NCBI GenBank assembly: GCA_965221175.1
Contig: OZ244867.1
Location: forward strand, 1,674,001 to 1,738,000
Source of the DNA: JAJDZL01 sp965221175
GTDB lineage: Bacteria > Pseudomonadota > Gammaproteobacteria > Arenicellales > JAJDZL01
Direction of reading: 5' to 3'
Length of the DNA: 64,000 bases
Both the position numbers and the translations under genes were made by a program. Numbering within the stretch: position 1 is the stretch's first letter; every line of letters begins with the position of its first letter. The notes beneath the pieces are model-generated. The model was not told the DNA's origin and did no database searches. It worked only from the letters and a program-made list of their open reading frames with translations. Below, in pieces: positions 16,747 through 25,250 of the stretch.

Positions 16747-18705
16747 TCAAACGGGACAGCCTTGATTTGCAATACCAATTGGTTCATCATCCTGATATTT
16801 GATCATCTGAACGTAAGGTTCTTTCCAGACAGTCCACTCGCCGGTGATCCGGTCAAATTTCGAGTTAACGAAACACTTCCAATTTTCGTCATCAATATGC
16901 AGATAGTCCATACGATAGTAGTAACCTGGATATCGGGTTTCTTGACGAAACTGGATATGCTTCATGTGCGCGTAAGCTGCAATCAAACGATGGTAATTCT
17001 CCCATGCGCGAAGCAGTTCATGTAAATCTTTCGCTCGCATTTTGAGAGAATCTTCACGCAGCATCTCAAGCTTCTTTTCTGCAATCTCAAGCATTTTTCC
17101 ATTGGTTTGGTACCAGGTTCCAACGCCTGCTACATACTCATCCATGATTTTCTGCAGTCGAAACTGGAACATCTTGGGAGTGATGTAGTGGGGGTTTATA
17201 TCAATTGCAGTTGTGTAATCCTTATGCTCAAGAAAAGTCGCTACTGGACGATAGATCTCTTCAACAATTTCTTCGACGCTACGGCTCAGTTCCGGTTTCC
17301 AGTCGTTGTTGTCCAAAACAAACTGGACCATCGCCTTGGCCGCGATTCTGCCTTCGGCATGAGAACCGGATGAGAACTTGTGACCGGAAGCACCAACACC
17401 ATCGCCGGAGGTAAACAGTCCATTAACCGTAGTCATTCGGTTGTAACCCCAGTGATAACTGTCCGGAGTGCCAGGCAGATCGTCAGGGCCTGAACACCAA
17501 ATTCCAGCGCAACCTGCATGCGATCCGAGCAAATATGGCTCGGTTGGCATCAGCTCCGACATTTCTTTGTCCGGCTCGATGTTTTCTCCTGCCCAAACGC
17601 CGCACTGGGCGATCGTCATATCCAGAAAATCTTCCCACGCTTCAGCTTCAAGATGCTTGATCTCACGCGGTGTCATGGATTCAGCCAGTTTCGCCATCGC
17701 TGTCGGTGTATCCATGAAGATCGGTCCGCGACCTTCACGCATCTCTTTCATCATCAGATGATTACGCAGGCAAGTGCCCATTTTGGGGCCATTGGCATAC
17801 TTGTCGTAGCCGTGATACTCCAGTATCTCGGCATTCCTGATTTGATAGTCTTCGCCGAATGCATTCATCGCCTGTGCCTTGAACAGCAAGAACCAGGCGC
17901 CAACCGGTCCATATCCATCTTTAAACCGTGCTGGTACGAATCGATTCTCCATGAGCGTGAGATGCGCTCCGCACTCCGCCGCCATAGAATAGGTGGAACC
18001 TGCATTCCATACAGGATACCAGGCACGACCCGTGCCCTCACCTACCGAGCGCGGTCTGAAAACATTGACGGCTCCGCCAGCAGCCAGAAGGCAACATTTG
18101 AATTTATAGATGTACACTTTGTGATCTCGAACGCTGAATCCAGCAGCGCCAGCCACTCGATTCGGGTCATTTGCGTCGGTAATCAATCGAACAATGAACA
18201 CGCGCTCATTGATATTTTCGATACCGAGTGCTTTTTTCGCTGCTTCTGCAACAATACATTTATAGGATTCTCCATTGATCATAATCTGCCAGCGTCCAGA
18301 GCGAACGGGTTTGCCGCCTTCAGTCAGCATCTTGCCTTCGTCGCCAGCCTGTTTCCATATGGGCAGTCCCCACTCTTCGAAGTTGTGCACTGAGTCATCG
18401 ACATGACGCCCGACATCGTACACGAGGTCCTCGCGAATGATCCCCATGAGGTCGCCGCGTACGTAGCGGACGTAATCGGATGGATCATTTTCGCCCATGT
18501 AAGTGTTGATGGCCGACAACCCTTGCGCTACTGCACCGGAACGGTCCATGGCCGCCTTGTCGACAAGCTTGATATTCAGATTCTTGCCTTCGGCCCAGCG
18601 CATGATTTCAAAGGCACAGCCGCAAGCCGACATACCTCCGCCGATGATGAGGATGTCAACTTCCTCTTCAACTATTTCAGGATTCCCGAATTCAAATTCT
18701 GCCAT
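16747..18705 (-). CDS. aprA: Adenylylsulfate reductase alpha subunit
   Basis: A 652-residue flavoprotein. The FAD-binding N-terminus is VDILIIGGGMSACGCAFEI; substrate-site segments include RSGAVAQGLSAINTYMG and later RFVPARFKDGYGPVGAW; the C-terminal half carries GDGVGASGHKFSSGSHAEGR. With AprB it interconverts sulfite + AMP and adenosine phosphosulfate in the cytoplasm; in sulfur-oxidising Gammaproteobacteria it runs in the oxidative direction, followed by ATP sulfurylase. It lies 15 bases after aprB on the same strand. Neither aprM nor qmo genes are adjacent, so the electron acceptor is not visible. Confidence 0.95.
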   Translation of the reverse strand: MAEFEFGNPEIVEEEVDILIIGGGMSACGCAFEIMRWAEGKNLNIKLVDKAAMDRSGAVAQGLSAINTYMGENDPSDYVRYVRGDLMGIIREDLVYDVGRHVDDSVHNFEEWGLPIWKQAGDEGKMLTEGGKPVRSGRWQIMINGESYKCIVAEAAKKALGIENINERVFIVRLITDANDPNRVAGAAGFSVRDHKVYIYKFKCCLLAAGGAVNVFRPRSVGEGTGRAWYPVWNAGSTYSMAAECGAHLTLMENRFVPARFKDGYGPVGAWFLLFKAQAMNAFGEDYQIRNAEILEYHGYDKYANGPKMGTCLRNHLMMKEMREGRGPIFMDTPTAMAKLAESMTPREIKHLEAEAWEDFLDMTIAQCGVWAGENIEPDKEMSELMPTEPYLLGSHAGCAGIWCSGPDDLPGTPDSYHWGYNRMTTVNGLFTSGDGVGASGHKFSSGSHAEGRIAAKAMVQFVLDNNDWKPELSRSVEEIVEEIYRPVATFLEHKDYTTAIDINPHYITPKMFQFRLQKIMDEYVAGVGTWYQTNGKMLEIAEKKLEMLREDSLKMRAKDLHELLRAWENYHRLIAAYAHMKHIQFRQETRYPGYYYRMDYLHIDDENWKCFVNSKFDRITGEWTVWKEPYVQMIKYQDDEPIGIANQGCPV

Positions 18706-18720
18706 CGATTCGTCTCAAAA

Positions 18721-19185
18721 TTAGTTGTTGATAAATTGATCCATATCACAGGAGTGCGTTCCCCTAGTAAACAGCACAGAGTGATCCGTCAGTTCGCTGA
18801 AATCAACGTCCGGTTTGCCAACATAAGGCTCGGCTGAACCTTCTGGAGTTGTGCGAATGGGGAATTTGAACCGCTTGCGGGTTCCATTGCGAAACTTGAT
18901 CGTCCACATGATGGATTCCGAACCACGCAAAGGCTGAACCGAAGCGCCCAGTGGAACGACATCCGCATAGTGCCGAACTTCAATCGCCTGTTGCGGACAA
19001 ATCTTGACACAGGAATAGCACTCCCAGCACTGTTCCGGTTCCTGATTGAAAGCTTTCATCGCGTGACCGGTCATTGAACCATCCTTGTCCAACATCATCA
19101 GGTCGTGCGGGCATATATACATGCACGCAGTCTTGTCCTGACCTTTGCAGCCATCGCATTTGTCTGTTCGTACATATGTAGGCAT
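18721..19185 (-). CDS. aprB: Adenylylsulfate reductase beta subunit (iron-sulfur)
   Basis: A 154-residue ferredoxin-like protein with two [4Fe-4S] sites: CDGCKGQDKTACMYICP (residues 10-26) and CWECYSCVKICP (around residues 53-64), then the long C-terminal extension that wraps AprA. It passes electrons between the AprA flavin and an outside acceptor. First gene of the aprBA operon. Confidence 0.95.
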   Translation of the reverse strand: MPTYVRTDKCDGCKGQDKTACMYICPHDLMMLDKDGSMTGHAMKAFNQEPEQCWECYSCVKICPQQAIEVRHYADVVPLGASVQPLRGSESIMWTIKFRNGTRKRFKFPIRTTPEGSAEPYVGKPDVDFSELTDHSVLFTRGTHSCDMDQFINN

Positions 19186-19575
19186 TTATCCAAACTCTCC
19201 TAAATTGTTTAAATCGTAAATAGTCGCTCGGCATTTATCACGCTGAATGCACAAGCGCTCAAGAATTGTTCATAGCAAACGAATTGAGCATGCACGGCCG
19301 CTGCTCAACTATGCACTATTCTTTAGCAGGGCATTGACCGGGGGAAAGACCTCCACTCCAGCAATTCAAGCCGTCAACATAACATCTCATTATTTAAATT
19401 GTAGAGTATTTTTCCATGTTGTCTAATAGTTTCTAGGTATAGGGATATAGATAGCTAGACGCCCGCATGCTGAGTGCCTGTTCTCCATCTAACCACCCGG
19501 TCGGTTCGTGAAACTCGATCTTGAACATCTTAAACAGTAGCAAGCAATTTGTTACAAATATATTAACTGATAGGC
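19186..19575. other. Upstream region of aprBA, no gene seen
   Basis: About 390 bases without a recognisable coding frame. It must contain the aprBA promoter on the minus strand, but I could not single out a convincing -35/-10 pair. It also marks the boundary between the conserved block and the accessory region that follows. Confidence 0.4.
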
Positions 19576-20122
19576 TTAAGGAATCACATTCGATCTCGTA
19601 TCGCATGGTGCGGGGACATGCCTCTCTACGGTAGCTTTGTCAGACAAGCCGTTCACTAACGTTTTGATGTAGGAATCTGCGATCGATGCAATGTCAACAA
19701 ATCGACCGTCACTCAGCAACTCGACAAACTGAATCGCAAGACGCTCACTTCGAGCTAAATCGTGTACGTAACGCTGTCGGTGAAAATCGCCCAACCTATC
19801 CAGAGTCATGTTTCCTATATTCTTCCAACGCTAAAACAGGTAGGCCTATTCAAGAAAGTTGTGTACTTCGACTGGAATTTTCAATTTGATTTACGCGTAC
19901 TGTTATCCATCCGGTAGGGGATGTCCGAAAAACCATCTGTCGAGTTTGACGTCGGCCATTGAGTTCCAATTGCAGGAAATCGACTTTGCGCTCCGTTTCC
20001 TCCAATGCCTTGCTGAGTGCCCGACTTCCTCGCCCTTCGTCAATGAATTCGATAAAATTGGCCAGTCGCCGTTCTTGTGTTAGCCGAACTTCAAAAAAAC
20101 GTTCATGCGTTGGATACGACAT
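19576..20122 (-). pseudogene. Decayed C-terminal part of a large serine recombinase
   Basis: Two consecutive fragments on the minus strand. The first (20122 to 19850) has TQERRLANFIEFIDEGRGSRALSKALEETERKVDFLQLELN, the coiled-coil segment after the zinc ribbon of large serine recombinases. The second (19809 to 19576) has RYVHDLARSERLAIQFVELLSDGR and later LSDKATVERHVPAP, resembling the helix-turn-helix tail of the same proteins. Stops and frame changes separate them, and the catalytic resolvase domain is missing. This is a scar of a mobile element at the edge of the accessory region. Confidence 0.55.
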
Positions 20123-20420
20123 TGAGGAAATTTATCTTAAGTTGTCCAAACAACGTTTGAACGCTCCTTCCAAGCGCAGATACGAATTAATACCGTCTTT
20201 GACGGAGTTGTTGCGTCGCAATGACTCAATACAGTCAGGAACAGCGAGTTTTCAATCGCCTGACAAGCGATTGTTCGAGAAAAACCAAACAGGAATACGA
20301 ACAAGCCAGATCAGGGATGCAGCCCGTTCTATCGCGGGCGATTTTCGTTTCTCGGGCATGAGAGTTTAGCGTTCGGATATCCGCATCGTCTTCTCCATGT
20401 CCTTCTCAACCGCTACCGGT

Positions 20421-21449
20421 TTATTCCTTGAAATCGTTCAGGGTGAAGTACAACGTGTCGCCGATCTCGCACAATGCCGGATGTCGCTTGCAGAAGAGAA
20501 TACCGCCTTTTCGAAAATGGAGTTCAGTTGGTTTTTTCCAAGGTTCACGGACGTTCCAAATCCAACCGGCGAACTGCCCATTCTCGACGATATCGCCGAG
20601 TTCGACGGCGGGTTCGAAAATTCCGTCTGTTCGGGCGAAGACATAGTTTTCCTCGTTCTGCATCGATCTGAAGGTGGTTTCGTGTTCCGGTGGAGCGACG
20701 TAGTAGCTCTCCGGCAGGATGCCCATTCGTTTTAGACATCGTTTCAGCCCCTTATCACCCAAGTCCCTGGTCCAAGGGGTGATACAACCTGAACCGCCAA
20801 GCTCCGTGCTCAAGTAGATGATATCCTTGGGCAGGGCTTCGCCAGACAGCGTGGTCTCATGGACGCGGTCACCAACCAGGCTGATCGGCGCGGCAAAAAG
20901 TCTGAGGAAATCCATTTGCATGGCATCTTTTTCTTCGTCACCCATCAACCTGATTTTGCAAGACGGCCAGTGGTTGCTGGACGAACCCGCGGAGTGCAGG
21001 TCGAAAATCGCATCTGACTTGTCGACGAGTTCGTTCGTGATATACCAAGCGATTGTTTCGGTAGGCGTGCCATTCTTGTGGCCGGGGAACAGCCGATTGA
21101 GGTTTCCTTCACCTCCATAGTCGAGGGGCGATGTGCGTCTGCCAGCGAACACCGCTGGTCCATTGGCGGCAGGAAGAAAGATGATCCGTCCGTTAATATC
21201 TTTAGGCTGCAGCTTGTGGAAAAGATCAATAATGATCGAAATGCCCTCGTATTCGTCGCCGTGGTTCCCGCCAATGAGCAACGCCGTATGACCGTTTCCG
21301 TTCTTGATCGACATTATAGGAACTGGCAGCCACCCGTACGCAGACCGGTGACTTGAGAAGGGCACCCGGACATATCCGTGATGCTTTCCATCCTTATCGA
21401 AATCGATTTCGCCGGACGGTGCACCGATGCTGACTTTTGGACAGGGCAT
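20421..21449 (-). CDS. doeB: N-acetyl-diaminobutyrate deacetylase-like (DoeB/EutE family)
   Basis: A 342-residue zinc amidohydrolase of the succinylglutamate desuccinylase/aspartoacylase family. Metal ligands are in GGNHGDEYEG (His and Glu, around residues 61-65) and DLHSAG (His, near residue 150). Further family segments are GRIIFLPAANGPAVFAGRRTSP and NLNRLFPG. DoeB/EutE removes the acetyl group from N-alpha-acetyl-2,4-diaminobutyrate during ectoine degradation. It follows the GntR gene by 3 bases, with GAGGTG before the ATG, in the operon eutA-gntR-doeB. A decayed paralogue lies at 24.5-25.2 kb. The substrate is inferred from family and context. Confidence 0.8.
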   Translation of the reverse strand: MPCPKVSIGAPSGEIDFDKDGKHHGYVRVPFSSHRSAYGWLPVPIMSIKNGNGHTALLIGGNHGDEYEGISIIIDLFHKLQPKDINGRIIFLPAANGPAVFAGRRTSPLDYGGEGNLNRLFPGHKNGTPTETIAWYITNELVDKSDAIFDLHSAGSSSNHWPSCKIRLMGDEEKDAMQMDFLRLFAAPISLVGDRVHETTLSGEALPKDIIYLSTELGGSGCITPWTRDLGDKGLKRCLKRMGILPESYYVAPPEHETTFRSMQNEENYVFARTDGIFEPAVELGDIVENGQFAGWIWNVREPWKKPTELHFRKGGILFCKRHPALCEIGDTLYFTLNDFKE

Positions 21450-21452
21450 AAT

Positions 21453-22124
21453 TCACACCTCTCGTTTCTGGTTCATATTTAGTTCTTGCTCAACCCGTTC
21501 GACCGCCGACGAGATGTGTTGGCGCATCATGCCTACGGCCCGGTCCGCCTCTTTCGCGGCGACCGCTTCGAGAATCTCCAAATGCTCGTAGTGCACGTGG
21601 CCGCGCATCTCGTCGGCGCCGTGCATAACCAAGATTTGTGCAAAGCGGGCGATACTTTCGAACTGGTCGTGAATGATCTTCAACGCGCGCGGCTGCGCAG
21701 CAGGCTCCAGCAGTGCAAGGTGGAACTGGCGGTTCAGGTCGACCTTTTCATTGTAGTCAGTGCTGGCCTTGTCCGCGTCGATCAGGGCCCGGCATTTTGC
21801 AATGCTCGCACCGGTATGAGCGTCGACAGCGTGTTCCAGAAATACCGGCTCTAATGCCAGGCGGATATTGTTGATCTCGAGGATTTCGGGCAATTCCAAC
21901 GGGGCGACGATCGGGGAACGTCGCGGGCGCAGTTCCATCAGGCCCTCCGTGGCCAGCATTCGGATCGCCTCGCGCACCGGAACGATGCTGATGCGCATTT
22001 CGTCGGCGATGGCTCGAATCTTGACCTGATCGCCGGCGGGAAACTGCCCCGACAGAATCATGTCGCGCAGCCAAGTATATACCGTCTTGGGGGCATCGTC
22101 GATTTCAAGGACTGGAATTTGCAT
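21453..22124 (-). CDS. GntR-family regulator with FCD domain
   Basis: A winged-helix N-terminus (TVYTWLRDMILSGQFPAGDQVK then SIVPVREAIRMLATEGL) is joined to an FCD ligand domain (INNIRLALEPVFLEHAV). I take the ATG at 22124 because alignment with the paralogue at 36.3 kb starts there; an ATG at 22172 would add 16 residues. Embedded between the eutA-like and doeB genes, it is the likely sensor for ectoine-derived inducers. FCD regulators bind palindromic operators; the 13-bp palindrome shared by two M24 promoters is a candidate site. Confidence 0.88.
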   Translation of the reverse strand: MQIPVLEIDDAPKTVYTWLRDMILSGQFPAGDQVKIRAIADEMRISIVPVREAIRMLATEGLMELRPRRSPIVAPLELPEILEINNIRLALEPVFLEHAVDAHTGASIAKCRALIDADKASTDYNEKVDLNRQFHLALLEPAAQPRALKIIHDQFESIARFAQILVMHGADEMRGHVHYEHLEILEAVAAKEADRAVGMMRQHISSAVERVEQELNMNQKREV

Positions 22125-22219
22125 ACTCGTCACTGGGTTTTTCCACCGGCCGTCGTACCGGACAACCGGCATACGAAGGTGGAATTCTCTTGGTTGTTTC
22201 TGATGGCAGCATCACCGTG

Positions 22220-22984
22220 CTAGATCTCCAACAGCCGCCCATATCCGCGGATTGGGTTTTCGTAGCCGCCGGCGCGAACGGACTGTCGAAACGTTGCCTG
22301 ATTGGCGGTGACGACCGGTTTGCCGATTGCCTGCTCGATCTGGTCGATGACCTGTACCGCGCGAAAGTCGGTGCAGGAGATGAAAAGCCCATCGGCTTCG
22401 GGGTGATCGGCGCCAACCGCGCCAGCGAAGATCGAGTCCGGCGTGACCGCGCTGATGTCATCCGAAACCGTGATGCCGAAATTCGACACCTTGACGGCCT
22501 GTAACGATTCCCCCTCCAAAGCATCGACCGTAATTTTTGTGACAGGGTCCGAATAGGGTGCCAGCACCGCGATCCTGGTTAGCCCAAGCACCCGAAAAGC
22601 GTCATGGGCAGCGGCGATGGGTGTGATGCAATAGGCATCCGGGCGCACGGAATGAATGGCTTTGGCCACGTTGTCATGGCCTATCGTCGCGGCACCGGAG
22701 GTACAGGAGTAGATCACAGCATCGAGCCGCCCGCCGGGCAGGATCATGTCTGTCGCATCCGCCAGCCGCACGGTCATGGCGGCTAGGCTTTCGGCAACAA
22801 TTTCACCCTCGAATGGCACCCGACTGGTAAAAATCATGACCTCGTCACCATCCGGGCGCATAGTCATCATGTCGCGTTCGACAACATAGTCATTGACCAG
22901 CACCAGCAGGCCGATCCGGCAGCGTCCCTGTTCGTGGTTAAGCACGTATCCGTCCAGCGGTCGGTGGTATGTGGTGACAGACAT
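22220..22984 (-). CDS. eutA: EutA-like member of the maleate isomerase/arylmalonate decarboxylase family
   Basis: A 254-residue protein with the two-cysteine active site of the Asp/Glu racemase superfamily: VIYSCTSGAATIG (around residue 110) and GLFISCTDFRAVQ (around residue 200). GKPVVTANQATF near the end is specific to the maleate isomerase/AMDase branch. EutA is the first gene of ectoine utilization clusters in rhizobia, where its exact reaction is not settled. First intact gene of the leftward operon eutA-gntR-doeB. Confidence 0.75.
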   Translation of the reverse strand: MSVTTYHRPLDGYVLNHEQGRCRIGLLVLVNDYVVERDMMTMRPDGDEVMIFTSRVPFEGEIVAESLAAMTVRLADATDMILPGGRLDAVIYSCTSGAATIGHDNVAKAIHSVRPDAYCITPIAAAHDAFRVLGLTRIAVLAPYSDPVTKITVDALEGESLQAVKVSNFGITVSDDISAVTPDSIFAGAVGADHPEADGLFISCTDFRAVQVIDQIEQAIGKPVVTANQATFRQSVRAGGYENPIRGYGRLLEI

Positions 22985-23042
22985 TGGAGACCTTTTGTGT
23001 TGAAAACAGTCCGGCCGAAGCCGAAACAGTCGGGGAGATGGT

Positions 23043-23210
23043 TTAACAGCTCGAGCGTATATGCATATCCGCTATCGGATCAGAGAGGAGATCAGCAGCG
23101 GTTTCGGTGATCCACAGGGCATCAATGCCTGGCTCTGCCATATATGCGTGCGCCTTGTTCCAGCAAGCTTCGTACACATCCTTCGGGAAATCTGCAAATG
23201 TTGGGGCCAT
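23043..23210 (-). pseudogene. N-terminal remnant of an M24 ectoine hydrolase gene
   Basis: A 55-codon frame starting MAPTFADFPKDVYEACW and continuing AYMAEPGIDALWITE closely parallels the start of the intact M24 protein at 34.3 kb (PEFPDFPKEEFE, ALMAEKNIDALFITE). The match ends after about 40 residues, with the rest of the roughly 390-residue enzyme missing. A good ribosome binding site (GGAGAG) is still present. It precedes eutA in the same direction, so the ancestral operon was probably M24-eutA-gntR-doeB. A short peptide could still be made. Confidence 0.75.
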
Positions 23211-23257
23211 TATTCTCTCCTGTGGCTTGACTTATTCAGTTTCGTAGATTATAAATC

Positions 23258-23270
23258 ATATATGATATAT
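23258..23270. promoter_or_regulatory. Candidate operator: 13-bp AT palindrome, copy 1
   Basis: ATATATGATATAT, a palindrome around the central G, lies in the divergent region between the leftward M24-remnant/eutA operon (48 bases from its first ATG) and the rightward aminotransferase operon (41 bases from its ATG). The identical 13-mer occurs 24 bases before the intact M24 gene at 34,252. An FCD-type GntR protein is the likely ligand. Because AT-rich strings can recur by chance, the position is the main support. Confidence 0.55.
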
Positions 23271-23310
23271 ATAAAAATAACCATTATCTGGCCCAAGTAG
23301 AGGAAAATAC

Positions 23311-24513
23311 ATGTCCGGCAACACAATGGACACTCTTGATCTTAGTCAGAGATTCGCGCGCCGCGCTGAAATTATTGGAAAGTCCATCTTTGACCACCCG
23401 CCCGGTGTAACAGTGCTGAGTAGTGGCCTGGCATACCCGCCTGGCCTGCCGGACGTTGTGCGCGAAGCCGCCAACGCCGCCGGAGAGCACATTACCGAAT
23501 CGATGCAATACGGCCCGCTGATGGGCTTGCGGGACTTGCGCGAGGCGATCGTCGATTTCGTGCGCCACGACGGAGTCGAGGTCGGCGTGGACAACGTGCT
23601 TGTCACATACGGTGCCAAGAACGCGCTTGATCTGGCCTGCCGCGTCTATTTGGAGCCGGGCGACCGGATGATCGTCACCAACCCAACCTACATGACCGCG
23701 CTGATGATTATACGAACCCATGGGGCGAACTTCCTTGGCATTGATCAGGATGAGGAAGGCATGATGACCGATCAGCTCGAGGAGAAACTGAAGCGCCTGG
23801 ACGCAAATGGAGAGCGGATGCCGAAACTGCTATTCGACATCCCCGATTTCCACAACCCCACCGGCATCACTATGTCCCTGGACCGACGCAAGGCGCTGAT
23901 CGAATTGGCCAAGCGCTACAACTTCGTCATCCTCGAGGATGATCCCTATCGCCGCATCCGGTTCGAAGGCGAGGCGACCCCGCCCTTAAAGGCGCTCGAT
24001 GACGCCGACGTGGTGATCTCGCTGGGCACAGTTTCGAAAATTCTCGCCCCGGGCCTGCGTCTTGGCTGGGCCATTGGAGGGCCGAGTATCGTCCGCCGCA
24101 TGGCGCTTCAAAAGGCCGATGGCGGTTGCAATCCGATGGCGCAACGCATCGTTGTGGACCTAATGCGTACAAACAAGATACGGCATCACATTGCCGAGGT
24201 GACCGCCGAGATGCGCCTGCACCGCGACGCAATGATCGAAGCCTTTGCCGAACATTTACCGGATGCGAAAATCCGCACCCCCAACGGTGGTTATTACCTG
24301 TGGGCCGAACTGCCCGCAGGGGTTGATGCGGAACGGGTCGCCGAACTGGGCATACATTACGGGGTCGAGGTTTCAACCGGGCGGTTGTGCTTTGCTGAGG
24401 ATGGCCCCACGAATTTCCTTCGCATGGCCTACAGCTTTGTTTCGCCGGAGAAAATTCGCGAAGGCATTGCAAATCTCGGCGCCGCCTTCAACCAGTACAA
24501 ACACAACGCCTGA
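23311..24513 (+). CDS. PLP-dependent aminotransferase, class I/II (2-aminoadipate/MocR type)
   Basis: A 400-residue fold-type I aminotransferase. Signature segments are SSGLAYPPGLPD, YGPLMGLRDLREAI, VTYGAKNALDLACR, DIPDFHNPTGITMS, LEDDPYRRIRFEG, and the PLP lysine in SLGTVSKILAPGLRLGW (about residue 243). There is no DNA-binding domain. In this cluster it is the best candidate for converting 2,4-diaminobutyrate to aspartate semialdehyde, which the downstream dehydrogenase would oxidise to aspartate. Known DoeD transaminases belong to a different class, so this would be a substitute; that is inference. Base composition is clearly G+C-richer than the 0-19 kb backbone. Confidence 0.85.
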   Translation: MSGNTMDTLDLSQRFARRAEIIGKSIFDHPPGVTVLSSGLAYPPGLPDVVREAANAAGEHITESMQYGPLMGLRDLREAIVDFVRHDGVEVGVDNVLVTYGAKNALDLACRVYLEPGDRMIVTNPTYMTALMIIRTHGANFLGIDQDEEGMMTDQLEEKLKRLDANGERMPKLLFDIPDFHNPTGITMSLDRRKALIELAKRYNFVILEDDPYRRIRFEGEATPPLKALDDADVVISLGTVSKILAPGLRLGWAIGGPSIVRRMALQKADGGCNPMAQRIVVDLMRTNKIRHHIAEVTAEMRLHRDAMIEAFAEHLPDAKIRTPNGGYYLWAELPAGVDAERVAELGIHYGVEVSTGRLCFAEDGPTNFLRMAYSFVSPEKIREGIANLGAAFNQYKHNA

Positions 24514-24525
24514 GGAGTCGAACGA

Positions 24526-25248
24526 ATGGCAACACCCGTCGTCAGCAACGAACCTGTCTGCGAGATTGCCATTGATACAGAGGGCAAGCAGCACGGCTAT
24601 GTCCGCATCCAGTTCTCCTCGGACCGCTCGGCCTATGGCTGGCAGCCGGAACCGATCATGTCCATCAGGAACGGTCAGGACCCCGTCGGCGCCAATCACG
24701 GCGATGAATACGACGGCGTGTCGATCACAAGCGGGCTCCATCAGGAGCTCTCGGTCTAGGACATGCAGAGTCAGATCATCTTTCTGCTTGCGCTCAATGC
24801 GCCCGCCGTCTACGCGGGAAAGCGGACCTCGTCGCTGGATGAATCCGGCGAGGCCAGTCTCAACCGGATGTTCCCCGGCATCCAGAACAGAAGCCCTACG
24901 CAGATGATCTGCTGGTGGGTAGTGAACCACCTGCCGCCCAAGGTGAACACGGTGTTCGACTTGAATTCGGCTGGCAAATCCATCGACCACAGCCCGTCGG
25001 TCAAGATCCGCCCTTGGACCCGCGACTTTGCCTATAACGACATGAAACGGCGCCTGCGCGAGATGGGCATCCTGCCCGTCGACATGGAGCTGCCGGAGCC
25101 CGAGCACAAGGTAGCTCTCGAGGCGCCATGGACCGAACCCGAGAATCTCTACTTCAACAAGGGCGGGGTGGTGTTCTGCAAACGCACCCCGGTGCTTTGC
25201 GAAGTGGGTGATGCACTCTTCTTCAACCTTCAGCACTACGAGGGCTGA
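24526..25248 (+). pseudogene. Decayed DoeB/EutE-type deacetylase
   Basis: The reading frame matches the intact deacetylase at 20.4 kb but has several lesions. A TAG at 24757-24759 interrupts it after QELSV. The segment before ANHGDEYDG is shortened. About 80 residues are missing between VKIR and PWTRD. A further block is missing before EPENLYFNKGG. The zinc ligand motif HSAG has become NSAG. The frame is otherwise kept, so the deletions are multiples of three. It sits between the aminotransferase and the aldehyde dehydrogenase, close to both (12 and 2 bases). Confidence 0.85.
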
Positions 25249-25250
25249 GC

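Noticed and set aside
17518..18393. A 291-codon open frame on the plus strand
   Set aside because: It is antisense to aprA, lacks a ribosome binding site and shows no protein-like features; it arises from the codon bias of aprA.
24373..25236. A 287-codon minus-strand open frame across the deacetylase pseudogene
   Set aside because: It is a shadow of the G+C-rich plus-strand frame, whose residues match a known family.
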